Numbered from the stretch's first letter, positions 1 to 8,659 are shown. The stretch is DNA of 64,000 bases from Streptococcus parasanguinis (GCF_016648855.1 NZ_JACLQU010000011.1:1-64000); one strand, 5' to 3'. Numbers and translations: made by a program. The notes: generated by a model not told the origin, from the sequence alone.

Positions 1-85
1 GGGAGTTTTGAGACCTTAGGCTCAAAACTAAGTCATGGAACTTCTTCGAAGTTCGCTGACGTCCGTACTCACCTAAGGAAAGTTT
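1..85 (+). repeat. Structured intergenic repeat, copy 1 (5' part cut by window edge)
   Basis: This is the 3' two thirds of a repeat found complete at 20715-20848 and 26505-26640. Visible parts are a hairpin with arms 5-12 and 21-28 around loop ACCTTAGG, a hairpin with arms 38-44 and 48-54, the segment CCTAAGG at 72-78 that is complementary to the first loop, and the 3' closing arm GGAAAGTTT at 77-85. In the first hairpin the inner pairs are GAG/CTC here but GGA/TCC in the other copies, so both sides changed together. It sits just downstream of the terminator of the minus-strand gene at 139-825. Confidence 0.85.
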
Positions 86-110
86 CTAAGATGGCTTTGT
101 CATTAATCTA

Positions 111-138
111 AAACAGGACCTCACACGGGGTCCTGTTT
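111..138 (-). terminator. Rho-independent terminator of the DUF1275 gene
   Basis: Ten-base-pair stem AAACAGGACC / GGTCCTGTTT (111-120 and 129-138). On the minus strand it is followed by TTTTAG. It directly follows the stop codon of the minus-strand gene. Confidence 0.75.
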
Positions 139-825
139 CTATAGATTGTCTGTTTGCAGGCCGAGTTGTTTGACTCTGGCGGTGTAGTAGGTCATGATCA
201 AAAAGAGGTTCACTGTGATCAGCCAGATGGCCCATTGGTGAATGAAATGCATGAGGATGGCTACGCTAATAGCTCCTGCAACAAAGCTACCAACAACAAT
301 CCCGTAATTCATGGCCTGACGCCGATACTCGTCCAAATCTCCCTTTCCTCGAGTGATTCGGTACAAGGCCGTCAGCATCTTGCGGTAATTTCCAGAAGTC
401 ATAAAGATCACATAAGGGTGATTTTCGATGAGGCTCCCTGTAAAGGTCAACATCATCATCCCTGTCCCAAAAGCAATAAAGGGAACTTCTACAGGTGGTA
501 TGACAGACACCAAGGGAATCAGGAGTGTCACCATAAACAAAGGAATTAACATCTTGGTCCGCCAAAAGGCTGTCTTGCGATACTCTTTGATATGGAGGGC
601 AACCACAAAGCCGATCGAGAAAAATAAAATAGATGAAAAACGCATGATGGTATTTTCTACACGGGGATCGTGCCAATCAGCGATGAGAAGCAGGAGGTTC
701 CCCGTTTGGGTCGCGACCAAACTCCGGTAGTGCATGTGGCAAAAAACATCAAGGCCCCCTCCGATAAAACCAAGCAGAGCCCCCATCAGTCGTGTATTTT
801 GTGGTAAAATTATTTTTTCTTCCAT
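139..825 (-). CDS. YoaK/DUF1275 family polytopic membrane protein
   Basis: A 228-residue integral membrane protein of the DUF1275 (YoaK) family, small 6-TM proteins of unknown substrate. Hydrophobic segments cover most of the chain. The N-terminal stretch MGALLGFIGGGLDVFCHMHY and the following TGNLLLL segment are typical of the family's first helix and conserved TGN motif. The start at 825 is preferred because AAAGAG lies about 9 nt upstream; an in-frame GTG at 873 lies upstream of the -10 box (857-862) and so would not be transcribed from it. The gene is monocistronic, with its own promoter and a terminator at 111-138. Function is unknown; transport is inferred from membrane topology only. 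Confidence 0.8.
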   Translation of the reverse strand: MEEKIILPQNTRLMGALLGFIGGGLDVFCHMHYRSLVATQTGNLLLLIADWHDPRVENTIMRFSSILFFSIGFVVALHIKEYRKTAFWRTKMLIPLFMVTLLIPLVSVIPPVEVPFIAFGTGMMMLTFTGSLIENHPYVIFMTSGNYRKMLTALYRITRGKGDLDEYRRQAMNYGIVVGSFVAGAISVAILMHFIHQWAIWLITVNLFLIMTYYTARVKQLGLQTDNL

Positions 826-856
826 AGTCTTGTCTCTTTTGATCTCAATTATGTTT

Positions 857-862
857 ATTATA
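857..862 (-). promoter_or_regulatory. Promoter of the DUF1275 gene (extended -10)
   Basis: TATAAT on the minus strand, preceded by TGG, which gives an extended -10 (TGnTATAAT). No good -35 is visible. It lies 32 nt upstream of the ATG at 825. Confidence 0.65.
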
Positions 863-900
863 CCACTTTGCACACAAGTGGAGCAGGAAAAATCAGAAAA

Positions 901-932
901 AGCCCTTCCGTTACTATAAGTAAGGGAGGGCT
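901..932 (-). terminator. Terminator of the nadR-pnuC-NUDIX operon
   Basis: Long stem starting AGCCCT and ending AGGGCT with a bulged G, followed on the minus strand by a T-rich run. It lies 22 nt beyond the stop of the NUDIX gene. Confidence 0.75.
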
Positions 933-954
933 GGTAGAATAAACCCCGCTCGAT

Positions 955-1731
955 CTACTGTTTCAGGCGATAGGTCTTGCGTGGTTTTTTCTTAGGTACC
1001 CGCTTGACACCCACTTCTTCCACGAATTCTCCGAATTTTACGAGGAAGTTATTGCTAACGATGGGACGTCCAGGATTGATCAGATTGACCAATTCGGTTG
1101 CTTCATAAACGGTGAAAGGCTCCTCTAACAGATAGAGGAAGGTTGGATTCCAATCCAGACGCCCCTGAATCCGCTTGATCGATTCTTGAATAATCTGGTA
1201 GTGGTCAAAGGCAAAATCAGAAGCAGCTAAGGGTTCTCCATCAAGCAAACACTGGGATTTTTTGAAATCGACATCGAGAAAAACGACTTCCTTGGCATCG
1301 TCACCTGCATGGGCTAAGTCTACTGCTTCTGCTGGCAGATAGACCAGATGAGCGATGGTAATGACCCAGCCTCTGGGGTCCCGCCCAGGGGTGGAAACTG
1401 TCATGAGCTGTTCCACCTTATTCACTGGCAGATCGAGCCCGACTTCTTCTTTGACTTCTCGGATACAGGCATGAGCCGCATCTTCATCCTTGTTCACAAA
1501 GCCCCCCACCAAGGCGAGGCGGTGTTGATAAGGATGGGCCTTGCGGCGAATGGCCAAGAGCTTGAGCTGACCTTCAACAAAACAGTAAGCTACCATGTCC
1601 GCTGTGACACTTGGAGTTTCATAAGTTGGCAGGTCTTGCTCCTTGTACCACTTGAGAAAGTCTGCTTCACTAGCGACCGTCTCAAAATACTCTTTCTCCG
1701 TCATTCCTGCTGGAATTGAGAGACTTGCCAT
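955..1731 (-). CDS. NUDIX hydrolase with NrtR-like C-terminal winged helix
   Basis: A 258-residue protein. A complete NUDIX box lies at about residues 77-100 (GFVNKDE then REVKEEVGL, matching GX5EX7REUXEEXGU). A C-terminal region at about 190-255 (LEEPFTVYEATELVN ... RKTYRLK) resembles the winged-helix DNA-binding part of NrtR. NrtR proteins are ADP-ribose-sensing repressors of NAD metabolism genes, and the gene is last in an operon with nadR and pnuC. Its ATG follows the pnuC TAG with no gap (TAGATG), and GGAGG lies 8 nt upstream. The NUDIX box looks catalytically intact, whereas many NrtR regulators have a degenerate one, so it may be an enzyme, a repressor or both. The NUDIX assignment is secure; the regulatory role is inferred. 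Confidence 0.85.
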   Translation of the reverse strand: MASLSIPAGMTEKEYFETVASEADFLKWYKEQDLPTYETPSVTADMVAYCFVEGQLKLLAIRRKAHPYQHRLALVGGFVNKDEDAAHACIREVKEEVGLDLPVNKVEQLMTVSTPGRDPRGWVITIAHLVYLPAEAVDLAHAGDDAKEVVFLDVDFKKSQCLLDGEPLAASDFAFDHYQIIQESIKRIQGRLDWNPTFLYLLEEPFTVYEATELVNLINPGRPIVSNNFLVKFGEFVEEVGVKRVPKKKPRKTYRLKQ

Positions 1732-2514
1732 CTAAGCCACCTCCTTCTTGAGGGCTTTGGTCCATTGGTACCAGCCCACTAAACTATTGAGGGTGTAAAC
1801 CCAGTACATCCCTTGAATGTGAAGGCTCTGATCCCACCAGAGATAGATACTAAAGACATTGGTCGCAATCCAGAAGATCCATTGTTCCCGGTAAAGGCGG
1901 GTCATTAGGAGCTGGCCGACCCCGTTGGTCGCATCGGTGATACTATCACGGAAAGGGCGAGCGCTATGGATGCTCTGATACGCGAAGCCCATACCGATCC
2001 AAATCACAGCACACAAGGCCAAGTAGCGCATCCACTCAATCAAGTTCAATTTCTTGGCTTCAAAGTGAGATTCTTCGACCTTACCTTGATCATTGATCCG
2101 ATTAGAGAGCCAAACATAAAGACCGATCGGTTGCATGATGAAGAAATAAAGAGTTGTCAGAACTTCCCCGTAGAAGTTTTTATTGAGGGCTAAAACGAGG
2201 TAGATAGCGGAATTCACTGCTCCAAAGAGGTAGTTACTAGCACGTCCTTCTGCAACCAGAATAACGCAGACAATGCCTGTCCAAGAAGCAAACAATCCTA
2301 GCCAATCATGCTGTCCTGTCCGATTGGTCCATTCTAAGAAGAAGGGAACGCTGGAAAGAAGCAGGAGATAGATCCATTGAAAGGCTGTGCGTCCCACAAA
2401 AAGGTCCTTCCACAGTAGTTTCATAATATTGACAAAGCCTTGCTTTTTCGCTTCTTGGTGAACATTTCTAAAGTCTTGGCTAAAAGTTGCGAATTTTTGA
2501 GATAGGTTTTTCAT
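1732..2514 (-). CDS. pnuC: PnuC-family nicotinamide riboside transporter
   Basis: A 260-residue membrane protein with about seven hydrophobic segments and the PnuC-type stretch NFYGEVLTTLYFFIMQPIG (W/N-rich substrate region). PnuC proteins facilitate uptake of nicotinamide riboside, which is trapped by phosphorylation. The preceding gene encodes the matching kinase/adenylyltransferase NadR. The ATG at 2514 has AGGAG 6 nt upstream overlapping the nadR stop codon, so translation is probably coupled. An upstream in-frame start at 2547 would overlap nadR and has no better ribosome binding site. The gene ends flush against the NUDIX start. Confidence 0.92.
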   Translation of the reverse strand: MKNLSQKFATFSQDFRNVHQEAKKQGFVNIMKLLWKDLFVGRTAFQWIYLLLLSSVPFFLEWTNRTGQHDWLGLFASWTGIVCVILVAEGRASNYLFGAVNSAIYLVLALNKNFYGEVLTTLYFFIMQPIGLYVWLSNRINDQGKVEESHFEAKKLNLIEWMRYLALCAVIWIGMGFAYQSIHSARPFRDSITDATNGVGQLLMTRLYREQWIFWIATNVFSIYLWWDQSLHIQGMYWVYTLNSLVGWYQWTKALKKEVA

Positions 2515-2524
2515 AAGCTGCTCC

Positions 2525-3586
2525 TTAGTCGGCTTGGTAGATGGCATCGATCACCTTCTTGGCTTCTTCGTAGTTGCCGAGGTAGTCTGATGCGAGGAAA
2601 GTGGTCGGAATGTTTCCTAGGTATTGCTGGCGCAATTGGTCCAGGTAATTTGAAAAGCTGGTGCGGATTTCTTCGTCCGCCATGGTCATATCTCGGAAAC
2701 CATCATTGACATAAGAACCGATCGGCTGGACAAAGAGGATCAAATCCCATTTTTCTTTGGAGAGAATACTGACAAAGAGGTTGTCAAAGGTATCGGTCAT
2801 GCTGGTATCCTGGCCTTCGACTTCCATATAGTAGTCGTAGTAACCCTTGGTCACCAGGGAATTGGTATCGGCGATGACCAGACCTCGATTGGCACTACTA
2901 TCGATGAGCTTAGAGGTTTGATCATACTGTCCTAAGAGTAGGTAATAGTAATCTTTTGGCGTGAGCTCATCATCTCGAACATTGTTCTTGATCTGGTATT
3001 CACGGGCATACTCCAGACTAACAGGTGCATCGTAAAAGCGGGCTAAGTCCTTTGCAAGGGTCGTTTTCCCGTTGCTGGCGCTCCCCATGATCAAGACTTT
3101 TTTCGTGAACTGGCGACGGAAGGGCTGGGCGATGTATTTCCAGTATTTGCTTGGATTTTCCCGGATCATGGTAGCAGAGATCCCGAAGCGACGCTCTTCT
3201 AAGTGAACTTCAAACCCTCTAGCTTCCAACTCTTCCTTGTAAGCTTTCTCCCCTACATAAAAGATCAACTCTTCTATCTCTGTTTGATACTGGATGGTGT
3301 CAAGGGCTGTCTGTAACCAAGGCTCCCAGCCCAAGGGATAACGAGGAAGTTCTGTCTCATCTAACTTATAGACTTGGGTCAACTCATCATTAGAGAAGGC
3401 TTCGCGGATATACCGGAAGCGTTTTTGTAAGGTCAACCCCACTTCTTCGCCACGATCCCCTTCGTAACCAGAAACGATGACACGAACGCGATCACACTGA
3501 CGCTTGGCCCGCTGGATCAGGTCAATATGCCCTTGATGAAGAGGCGCAAAGGTTCCAAAAACCAGGGCAATTCTTTCTTTTTTCAT
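2525..3586 (-). CDS. nadR: Bifunctional NadR: NMN adenylyltransferase / ribosylnicotinamide kinase
   Basis: A 353-residue cytoplasmic enzyme. The N-terminal nucleotidyltransferase domain (about 1-155) has GTFAPLHQGH near residue 11 (HxGH signature). The C-terminal kinase domain has a P-loop GSASNGKTT at about residue 168. Together they convert nicotinamide riboside to NMN and then NAD, completing salvage of riboside imported by PnuC. No N-terminal helix-turn-helix like that of enterobacterial NadR is present, so it is not itself the repressor. The ATG at 3586 has AAGGAGC upstream. First gene of the operon nadR-pnuC-NUDIX, with a strong promoter at 3636-3663. Confidence 0.93.
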   Translation of the reverse strand: MKKERIALVFGTFAPLHQGHIDLIQRAKRQCDRVRVIVSGYEGDRGEEVGLTLQKRFRYIREAFSNDELTQVYKLDETELPRYPLGWEPWLQTALDTIQYQTEIEELIFYVGEKAYKEELEARGFEVHLEERRFGISATMIRENPSKYWKYIAQPFRRQFTKKVLIMGSASNGKTTLAKDLARFYDAPVSLEYAREYQIKNNVRDDELTPKDYYYLLLGQYDQTSKLIDSSANRGLVIADTNSLVTKGYYDYYMEVEGQDTSMTDTFDNLFVSILSKEKWDLILFVQPIGSYVNDGFRDMTMADEEIRTSFSNYLDQLRQQYLGNIPTTFLASDYLGNYEEAKKVIDAIYQAD

Positions 3587-3635
3587 ATAAGCTCCTTTTT
3601 ATAATTTTTTATAAATAGATTTTCTTTATGTTTTT

Positions 3636-3669
3636 ATTATAAACTATATTTTCTATCTGTCAATAGTTT
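3636..3669 (-). promoter_or_regulatory. nadR operon promoter with overlapping inverted repeat
   Basis: On the minus strand: TTGACA (3658-3663), 16-nt spacer, TATAAT (3636-3641). An inverted repeat AAACTAT (3641-3647) / ATAGTTT (3663-3669), separated by 15 nt, spans -35 to -10. A repressor bound there would block polymerase; the operon-encoded NrtR-like protein is the obvious candidate (inference). Confidence 0.75.
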
Positions 3670-3707
3670 TTTATAAAAAAATATATTTTTCTTCAAATCA
3701 ACAAAAA

Positions 3708-3743
3708 AAGATCTGAAAAGAGAAGCTTATCCTTTCAGATCTT
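3708..3743 (-). terminator. Terminator of the lipoprotein gene at 3751
   Basis: Eleven-base-pair perfect stem AAGATCTGAAA / TTTCAGATCTT (3708-3718 and 3733-3743), followed on the minus strand by seven T. Confidence 0.88.
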
Positions 3744-3750
3744 TCGAATT

Positions 3751-4476
3751 TTATTCACGAGTGAGGGAGTGGCTAACACCGTCTTTAAGAACCGTCACAC
3801 TAGATACAGAGCCATCTTTTCCAACTACGATATCTAGAGTCGCCGCAGACCCATCGCCTGCTGAGAGATTAGCATGGTAATGACCATCATCCAAGGTATA
3901 GTTATAAGCGCTGATACCATAGGCTACGGGTTGGCCCCCAGGAAGTTGGATGGTCACTTGACCACCTTGGCCAATAGTGACTCCAGTGTCGCGTTTGTCA
4001 GACCAATTCCCAGCTGCTGCAGAGAAATCCCCTGCTGCCACAGAATAGACTCCCTTGTATTGGGCATTCTCCGTAGCAGAAGCTTGCTTCTTAGCATGGG
4101 CATGGCCGTCTTCTAGACTTGGCAATTTTGCTTTCGCTGGTGTTGCTGGAGTGGCTACTTCTTTTGTTTCTTTTGTTACGGGTGCTGCTGGTGTTGCTTC
4201 TTTAGCTGGAGCAGGTGTTTGACTAGCTGCAGCTTGGTTATTTTTGCTACCAACGGTATGACTTTCTTCTGATTTGCTATCAGAGGATGAAGAGGCAATC
4301 GGATCTTTACTAGTGATCACTTTTTTCTTAGAAGAAGAACTTGTTTGTTTAACCTGACTGGTCTTTGAACTACTTGCTTCTGAAGTTTTTTCTTCTTTAT
4401 TCCCACCACAAGCTCCTAGGAAAAGACTAGCTGTAAGAGCTAGCGCTGCTAGAGAAATGATTTTTTTGTTTTTCAT
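3751..4476 (-). CDS. Secreted lipoprotein, Ser/Lys- and Ala/Pro-rich linker, DUF6287-like C-terminus
   Basis: A 241-residue predicted lipoprotein. The signal peptide MKNKKIISLAALALTASL ends in lipobox LGAC, so Cys23 would be lipidated. Residues 25-130 are low complexity (Ser-, Lys-, then Ala/Pro/Thr-rich), a wall-spanning linker. The last 100 residues form a compact domain with a GDFSAAAGNW motif that resembles streptococcal DUF6287 domains; this identification is from memory and tentative. The ATG at 4476 follows AGAGG. An in-frame start at 4548 lies inside the -35 element and is rejected. Monocistronic. Binding partner and function are unknown. Confidence 0.85.
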   Translation of the reverse strand: MKNKKIISLAALALTASLFLGACGGNKEEKTSEASSSKTSQVKQTSSSSKKKVITSKDPIASSSSDSKSEESHTVGSKNNQAAASQTPAPAKEATPAAPVTKETKEVATPATPAKAKLPSLEDGHAHAKKQASATENAQYKGVYSVAAGDFSAAAGNWSDKRDTGVTIGQGGQVTIQLPGGQPVAYGISAYNYTLDDGHYHANLSAGDGSAATLDIVVGKDGSVSSVTVLKDGVSHSLTRE

Positions 4477-4491
4477 AACAGAACCTCTTTT

Positions 4492-4548
4492 TGTAACATT
4501 TGTAATATTTTGTAACATTATTGTAACACTGTTATATGAGGCTGTCAA
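4492..4548 (-). promoter_or_regulatory. Lipoprotein promoter with phased TGTAAC/TGTTAC boxes (WalR/VicR-like)
   Basis: Minus-strand TTGACA (4543-4548), 17-nt spacer, TACAAT (4520-4525). Four TGTAAY boxes lie at 4492, 4501, 4511 and 4522 with a 9-11 bp period. The pair at 4511 and 4522 fits TGTWAH-N5-TGTWAH, the consensus of WalR/VicR regulators, and overlaps the -10 and start region. Confidence 0.65.
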
Positions 4549-4608
4549 TAGTTTCTCAAATATTTTTCTAATTTGAAAGAAGTTTTAAATAAGCTCCTAA
4601 ACTTTAGC

Positions 4609-4790
4609 AAAAAAGAGGCTGGAACAAAAGTCCTAGCCTCTCAATTATTTTTGGATTGTCGAGCAAGACGCAGTGGTTGAGTGGGCTCTACTACGCTGAC
4701 TTCATCAGCTTTTACAGCCCTACTCAACTGTGCGGAGGTGGGACGACGAAATCGAATTCTAACGAATTACCGATTTCTGTCCCACTCTCT
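4609..4790 (-). repeat. Modular hairpin repeat, family 2 copy A
   Basis: About 180 bp, nearly identical to 60047-60224 in the same orientation. Read on the minus strand it has three modules: a GTGGGAC/GTCCCAC hairpin; a central hairpin closed by GTTGAGT/ACTCAAC with GGGCT/AGCCC and GCTGAT/GTCAGC inside; and a terminator-like AGAGGCT/AGCCTCT hairpin followed by T. It follows the DUF4430 gene and probably ends its transcript. Confidence 0.9.
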
Positions 4791-4795
4791 TCTCA

Positions 4796-5203
4796 TTATT
4801 TATACACTTCTTGATAGAATTCGATCTTGTCTCCTTTTTTAACGGTGGTTTCAGCAGCACCTTTTGGAGCCATCTCTCCATTAATCTTGTACATCCAGTA
4901 AAGGCCTTTGGCTTCATCTTGGCTGTGACCGTCAATCGAGGTGATCAGGCCATTTTTTTCTTCAATCTTGTAGTTGTCTTTGAGCACTTTCATAAGGTTG
5001 CTCTCTTCTGCTACTTTCAAGGTTTTTGATTGCGCTTTTTGACCTTCTGGCGTCACGCTAATCGTAATCAAAATTTCGTTTTTCTTGGCAACTTCTGTGC
5101 TAGAAGCTGTTGTTTGATGGTTTGTGCTATGAGACGAAGCGCAACTCGCTAAAAGAAGAGCTGCAAGTAAGGTCATCAAGCTAGAAATGGTTTTTTTCAA
5201 CAT
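4796..5203 (-). CDS. DUF4430-domain lipoprotein
   Basis: A 135-residue lipoprotein with signal peptide and lipobox LLASC at the start, a short Ser/Thr linker, then a DUF4430 domain over about residues 50-133 (LMKVLKDNY ... LYWMYKINGE, GDKIEFYQEVY). DUF4430 is related to the beta domain of eukaryotic cobalamin carriers (transcobalamin, intrinsic factor). The ATG at 5203 has AGGAG 6 nt upstream; the longer reading frame to 5296 lacks a site. The start overlaps the 3' end of the ECF S-component gene by 23 bp, so the two are co-expressed. It may capture the ligand, perhaps a corrinoid, for that S-component; this is inference. Confidence 0.85.
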   Translation of the reverse strand: MLKKTISSLMTLLAALLLASCASSHSTNHQTTASSTEVAKKNEILITISVTPEGQKAQSKTLKVAEESNLMKVLKDNYKIEEKNGLITSIDGHSQDEAKGLYWMYKINGEMAPKGAAETTVKKGDKIEFYQEVYK

Positions 5204-5669
5204 AAAATCTCCTAAAGATTTGATAGATAATGGGATAGAAAATGATCGTCGACAGAGCATGGGCAAGGTTAAAACTAAAACCATTGACCAAAGCATAGGT
5301 CCACCAAGGAATATGGTATATCAAGGCATAAACACTATCGATCAAGACCCCATAAGCAAAGGACAGTAGGCCCACAAAAAGGATCTGAAGGACAAAGGGC
5401 AACCACTTGTAACTGATGCGCCAAATGAGCATCAAACAGCCAAAGGCGACAATCTGAAAGAACACAATCAGGCTCATCCCCAGGAAAAAGGCGGAGACAA
5501 ACATGGTGATCATCATCACAAGAAAAGCAAAGCTATACCCTTCAAATATCACCAAGAGAAAGAAGATGGCAGAAATAGGTTGGACATTTGGAAAAGGGGC
5601 AAAAGCCTGACGTAGAGCGACACAAAGGGCCGCCAAAAGCGAAATACGGGTTAATCGCTGAAGCGTCAT
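5181..5669 (-). CDS. ECF transporter S-component-like membrane protein
   Basis: A 162-residue protein with five to six hydrophobic helices and an Ala/Arg-rich N-terminal helix (LTRISLLAALCVALRQAF) typical of ECF S-components, the substrate-specific subunits that dock onto a shared EcfAA'T energising module encoded elsewhere. The substrate cannot be read from the sequence; pairing with a DUF4430 lipoprotein points to a cobalamin-like ligand. AGGAGG lies 5 nt before the ATG at 5669, and only 9 nt separate it from clpC upstream, so it is probably transcribed with ctsR-clpC. Confidence 0.8.
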   Translation of the reverse strand: MTLQRLTRISLLAALCVALRQAFAPFPNVQPISAIFFLLVIFEGYSFAFLVMMITMFVSAFFLGMSLIVFFQIVAFGCLMLIWRISYKWLPFVLQILFVGLLSFAYGVLIDSVYALIYHIPWWTYALVNGFSFNLAHALSTIIFYPIIYQIFRRFYVEKNHF

Positions 5670-5678
5670 GACGTCCTC

Positions 5679-8108
5679 CTAGACAATCTCGAACTTGATC
5701 GTTCCGGCTGTTGTTCCAACCTTGATGGTTTGCCCTTCTTGGACTTGGCCTTTTAGCAATAGCTCTGCTAGTTGATCTTCCACTTCGGTCTGCAAAACGC
5801 GACGGAGTGGGCGAGCTCCCATTTCTGGATCGTAGCCTTTGGTTGCTAGCAACTTGAGCGCTGAAGGCTGGAATTTGAGGGTCATGCCTTGTTCTGCCAA
5901 GGTCGCAATGAGCGGTTTGACCATGACTTTCACCACCTGCTGCATGTCCTCGCTTGAGAGACTATGGAAGACTACCTTTTCATCAATCCGGTTGATAAAC
6001 TCTGGACGATAGGTCTTCTTCAACTCTTCAAACATGCGTTTTTCCATATTGGCCTGGTCAAAGCGGATATCTTTGGCACCAAAACCAACTGTCTTATCAT
6101 CCCGAAGAGCTGTTGCTCCCAGGTTTGAGGTCATGATGATAATGGTATTAGAGAAGTCGATCTTCCGGCCTTTGCTATCGGTTAAGACTCCGTCATCTAA
6201 GACTTGCAAAAGGACATTGAAAATGTCTGGGTGGGCTTTTTCCACCTCATCAAATAAGAGGACAGAATACGGTTTGTTGCGGACTTTCTCGGTCAACTCG
6301 CCCCCTTCTTCGTAGCCCACATAGCCTGGAGGGGCACCGTTGAGGCGGCTAGCGGCGAATTTTTCCATGTACTCACTCATATCAAAACGGATGAGGGCCG
6401 ATTCATCATCAAATAAAACTTCCGCCAAGGCTTTGGCTAGCTCCGTTTTTCCGACACCGGTAGGTCCTAGGAACATGAAAGAACCGATCGGACGTTTATT
6501 GCTACGGATACCCGATTGATTGCGACGAATAGCCCGACTGATACTCGAAACGGCTTGATCTTGACCAATCACGCGCTTGTGCAATTCTGTTTCTAAGTTT
6601 AGGTACTTCTTGGCATCAGTTTGGGTCAGTTTTTGAGTTGGAATACCCGATAATTGGCTCAAGGTCACCAAGACATCTTGGTCAGTGACCTCTTTTTTGT
6701 AGACAATGGGAGCAACCTCTACTTGTAAGAGCTGGGCTGCTTTCTTCCACTTGCCATCCATCAAAGCCCGGTCCAAGGCGGTCAACTCTTCTTTTACGTG
6801 ACCGTTGGAATCGCGGTTTTGTACGGTAGCTGCCGCTTCATCCAAGAGATCAATGGCTGAATCTGGTAATTGACGGCTGGTCAAATAGCGGTGGGAATAT
6901 TTGACAGCTGTTTCGATCGCTTCATCGGTAATGGTCACATGATGGTGGTCCTGGTAGGTCTCTTTCAAGCCTTGGAGAATTTGGATGCTATCTGCAACAC
7001 TCGGTTCTTCAATGGTGACTTTCGCAAAACGACGAGAGAGAGCCGCGTCTTTTTCGATATGCTTTTGGTACTCATCTTGAGTCGTAGCACCAACTGTGCG
7101 CAAGGTTCCTCGTGCCAGGGCTGGTTTTAGAATATTGGCTGCGTCTAAGGTCGAATCAATACCGGATCCTGAGCCCATAATGGTATGCAGTTCATCGATA
7201 AAGAGAATCACGTGACCGTCTTCTTCGATGTCCTGGATGATATTGTTCATCCGTTCTTCGAAGTCCCCACGGAAGCGCGTCCCTGCAACGACATTCATGA
7301 GATCCAATTCAAGAACACGCATTTGCGCGATTTCAGCTGGAACATTGCCACTAGCGACACGCTGAGCCAGACCTAATGCAAGAGCGGTTTTTCCGACCCC
7401 TGCTTCTCCCACCAATACAGGATTGTTCTTGGTCTTGCGGCTGAGGATTTGGATCATGCGTGAAATCTCTGCATCCCGGCCGATCACAGGCTCAAGCTGG
7501 CCTGCACGCGCCATTTCTGTCAAATCACGGGTATAATCTTCAAGACCTCCACTGGTGCTTGGGGGCATGCCCATCATATTTCCCATGGTTTGGCGGTTAG
7601 GGTTTTGGGCCCGGTAGAGGCTCCGGATGGCTTTGATATCATTCTTGTCCCAGCCTGCCTTGTCTTCTAAATTCTTGCGAAGGGAGGCAATAGGAACTCC
7701 CTTGTCTTGCTCTGTAAAGGCAAAGCCGGCAAACTCCATGACTTGGCTCGCCAAGGTCCCACGGTCTGCTAGAAGAGAGAGGAGCACATGCTCTGTTCCC
7801 AAGGTCTTGGCATGAAGGACCTGGGCAATCTCTCTTGCGTGCTTCATAATGGCTTCCATCCGATAAGAAAATGGGAAGATTTCATACCGATTGTCGCTTT
7901 GAAAAGCTTGGCCTGTAATATGCTCCGCCGCATCCTGAAACTCATCGATCTGCATAGGATAATCGTTAAGTACAGAACCTGCCACGCTATAGGGATTATT
8001 GGCCATAGCCGTCAGGAGATGCCAAGTATCTAAGGTATGTCCCTGATAGTGGCCTGCTAGTATTTGGGCCGCTTCTATACTTTCTAACAGTGCTGTTGAA
8101 TAGTTCAT
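5679..8108 (-). CDS. clpC: ClpC AAA+ unfoldase (Clp protease ATPase subunit)
   Basis: An 809-residue Hsp100 protein. Order: Clp N-terminal repeat domain (1-145), first AAA+ module with Walker A GEAGVGKT near residue 236, a middle coiled-coil region near 410-450, second AAA+ module with Walker A GPTGVGKT near 551, and C-terminal D2-small domain. A VGFG loop near residue 675 is the type of tripeptide that docks on ClpP. It unfolds misfolded or adaptor-delivered proteins for ClpP. The ATG abuts the ctsR TAG stop (TAGATG), the classical ctsR-clpC arrangement. Expression is expected to be heat-inducible through the CtsR box at 8660-8676. Confidence 0.95.
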   Translation of the reverse strand: MNYSTALLESIEAAQILAGHYQGHTLDTWHLLTAMANNPYSVAGSVLNDYPMQIDEFQDAAEHITGQAFQSDNRYEIFPFSYRMEAIMKHAREIAQVLHAKTLGTEHVLLSLLADRGTLASQVMEFAGFAFTEQDKGVPIASLRKNLEDKAGWDKNDIKAIRSLYRAQNPNRQTMGNMMGMPPSTSGGLEDYTRDLTEMARAGQLEPVIGRDAEISRMIQILSRKTKNNPVLVGEAGVGKTALALGLAQRVASGNVPAEIAQMRVLELDLMNVVAGTRFRGDFEERMNNIIQDIEEDGHVILFIDELHTIMGSGSGIDSTLDAANILKPALARGTLRTVGATTQDEYQKHIEKDAALSRRFAKVTIEEPSVADSIQILQGLKETYQDHHHVTITDEAIETAVKYSHRYLTSRQLPDSAIDLLDEAAATVQNRDSNGHVKEELTALDRALMDGKWKKAAQLLQVEVAPIVYKKEVTDQDVLVTLSQLSGIPTQKLTQTDAKKYLNLETELHKRVIGQDQAVSSISRAIRRNQSGIRSNKRPIGSFMFLGPTGVGKTELAKALAEVLFDDESALIRFDMSEYMEKFAASRLNGAPPGYVGYEEGGELTEKVRNKPYSVLLFDEVEKAHPDIFNVLLQVLDDGVLTDSKGRKIDFSNTIIIMTSNLGATALRDDKTVGFGAKDIRFDQANMEKRMFEELKKTYRPEFINRIDEKVVFHSLSSEDMQQVVKVMVKPLIATLAEQGMTLKFQPSALKLLATKGYDPEMGARPLRRVLQTEVEDQLAELLLKGQVQEGQTIKVGTTAGTIKFEIV

Positions 8109-8573
8109 CTAGTCGGTATTTCCTTTTCTATCTACTTGTTGAATGATTTTTTTCAGCATCGTTGCTCGTAGGATGAGAACATCTCGACCTAGGACCTCAT
8201 CGGAGGTCGTCGCAAGCAAGAGCTGCGTTTCACGTCTTGTCAATAATTTTTCTTCATAGAGCATCTGGAGGATATCATTGAAGACCTGCTGGCTGATGGT
8301 TTCTCCAATATTGGCTGCCAAGTCTTGGAGCATCTGATGGTGATCTGAAAACTGGACCTTGCCAATGCGGATATAGCCACCCCCACCGCGTTTGCTCTCT
8401 ACAATATAGCCTCGACTCTCGGTAAAACGGGTCTTAATGACATAGTTAATCTGACTGGGTACGACCTGAAAGACATCGGCTAACTCACTTCTTTTGAGCT
8501 CTGCCATGCCAGCTTGAGCCAGCAAGGCCTTAATATAAGCTTCGATGCTATCAGATGTGTTCTTATTTGCCAT
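8109..8573 (-). CDS. ctsR: CtsR, repressor of class III heat-shock genes
   Basis: A 154-residue dimeric repressor. The N-terminal winged helix-turn-helix contains LADVFQVVPSQINYVIKTRF and the glycine-rich RGGGGYIRI wing that enters the minor groove and senses heat. The C-terminal half (about 80-150) is the dimerisation and McsB/Clp-responsive domain. The start at 8573 follows AAGGAG-like AGAAAGGAGC. Autoregulated: a CtsR operator overlaps the presumed start site. Unlike Bacillus, no mcsA/mcsB genes separate it from clpC, as usual in streptococci. Confidence 0.95.
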   Translation of the reverse strand: MANKNTSDSIEAYIKALLAQAGMAELKRSELADVFQVVPSQINYVIKTRFTESRGYIVESKRGGGGYIRIGKVQFSDHHQMLQDLAANIGETISQQVFNDILQMLYEEKLLTRRETQLLLATTSDEVLGRDVLILRATMLKKIIQQVDRKGNTD

Positions 8574-8659
8574 GATGCTCCTTTCTGGCTTGTTTTTTTC
8601 TAGATGGATGCTCTGCTCTTTGGCCCATAAAAAATGGCCTTGGAGTGTTCCTTCTCATC

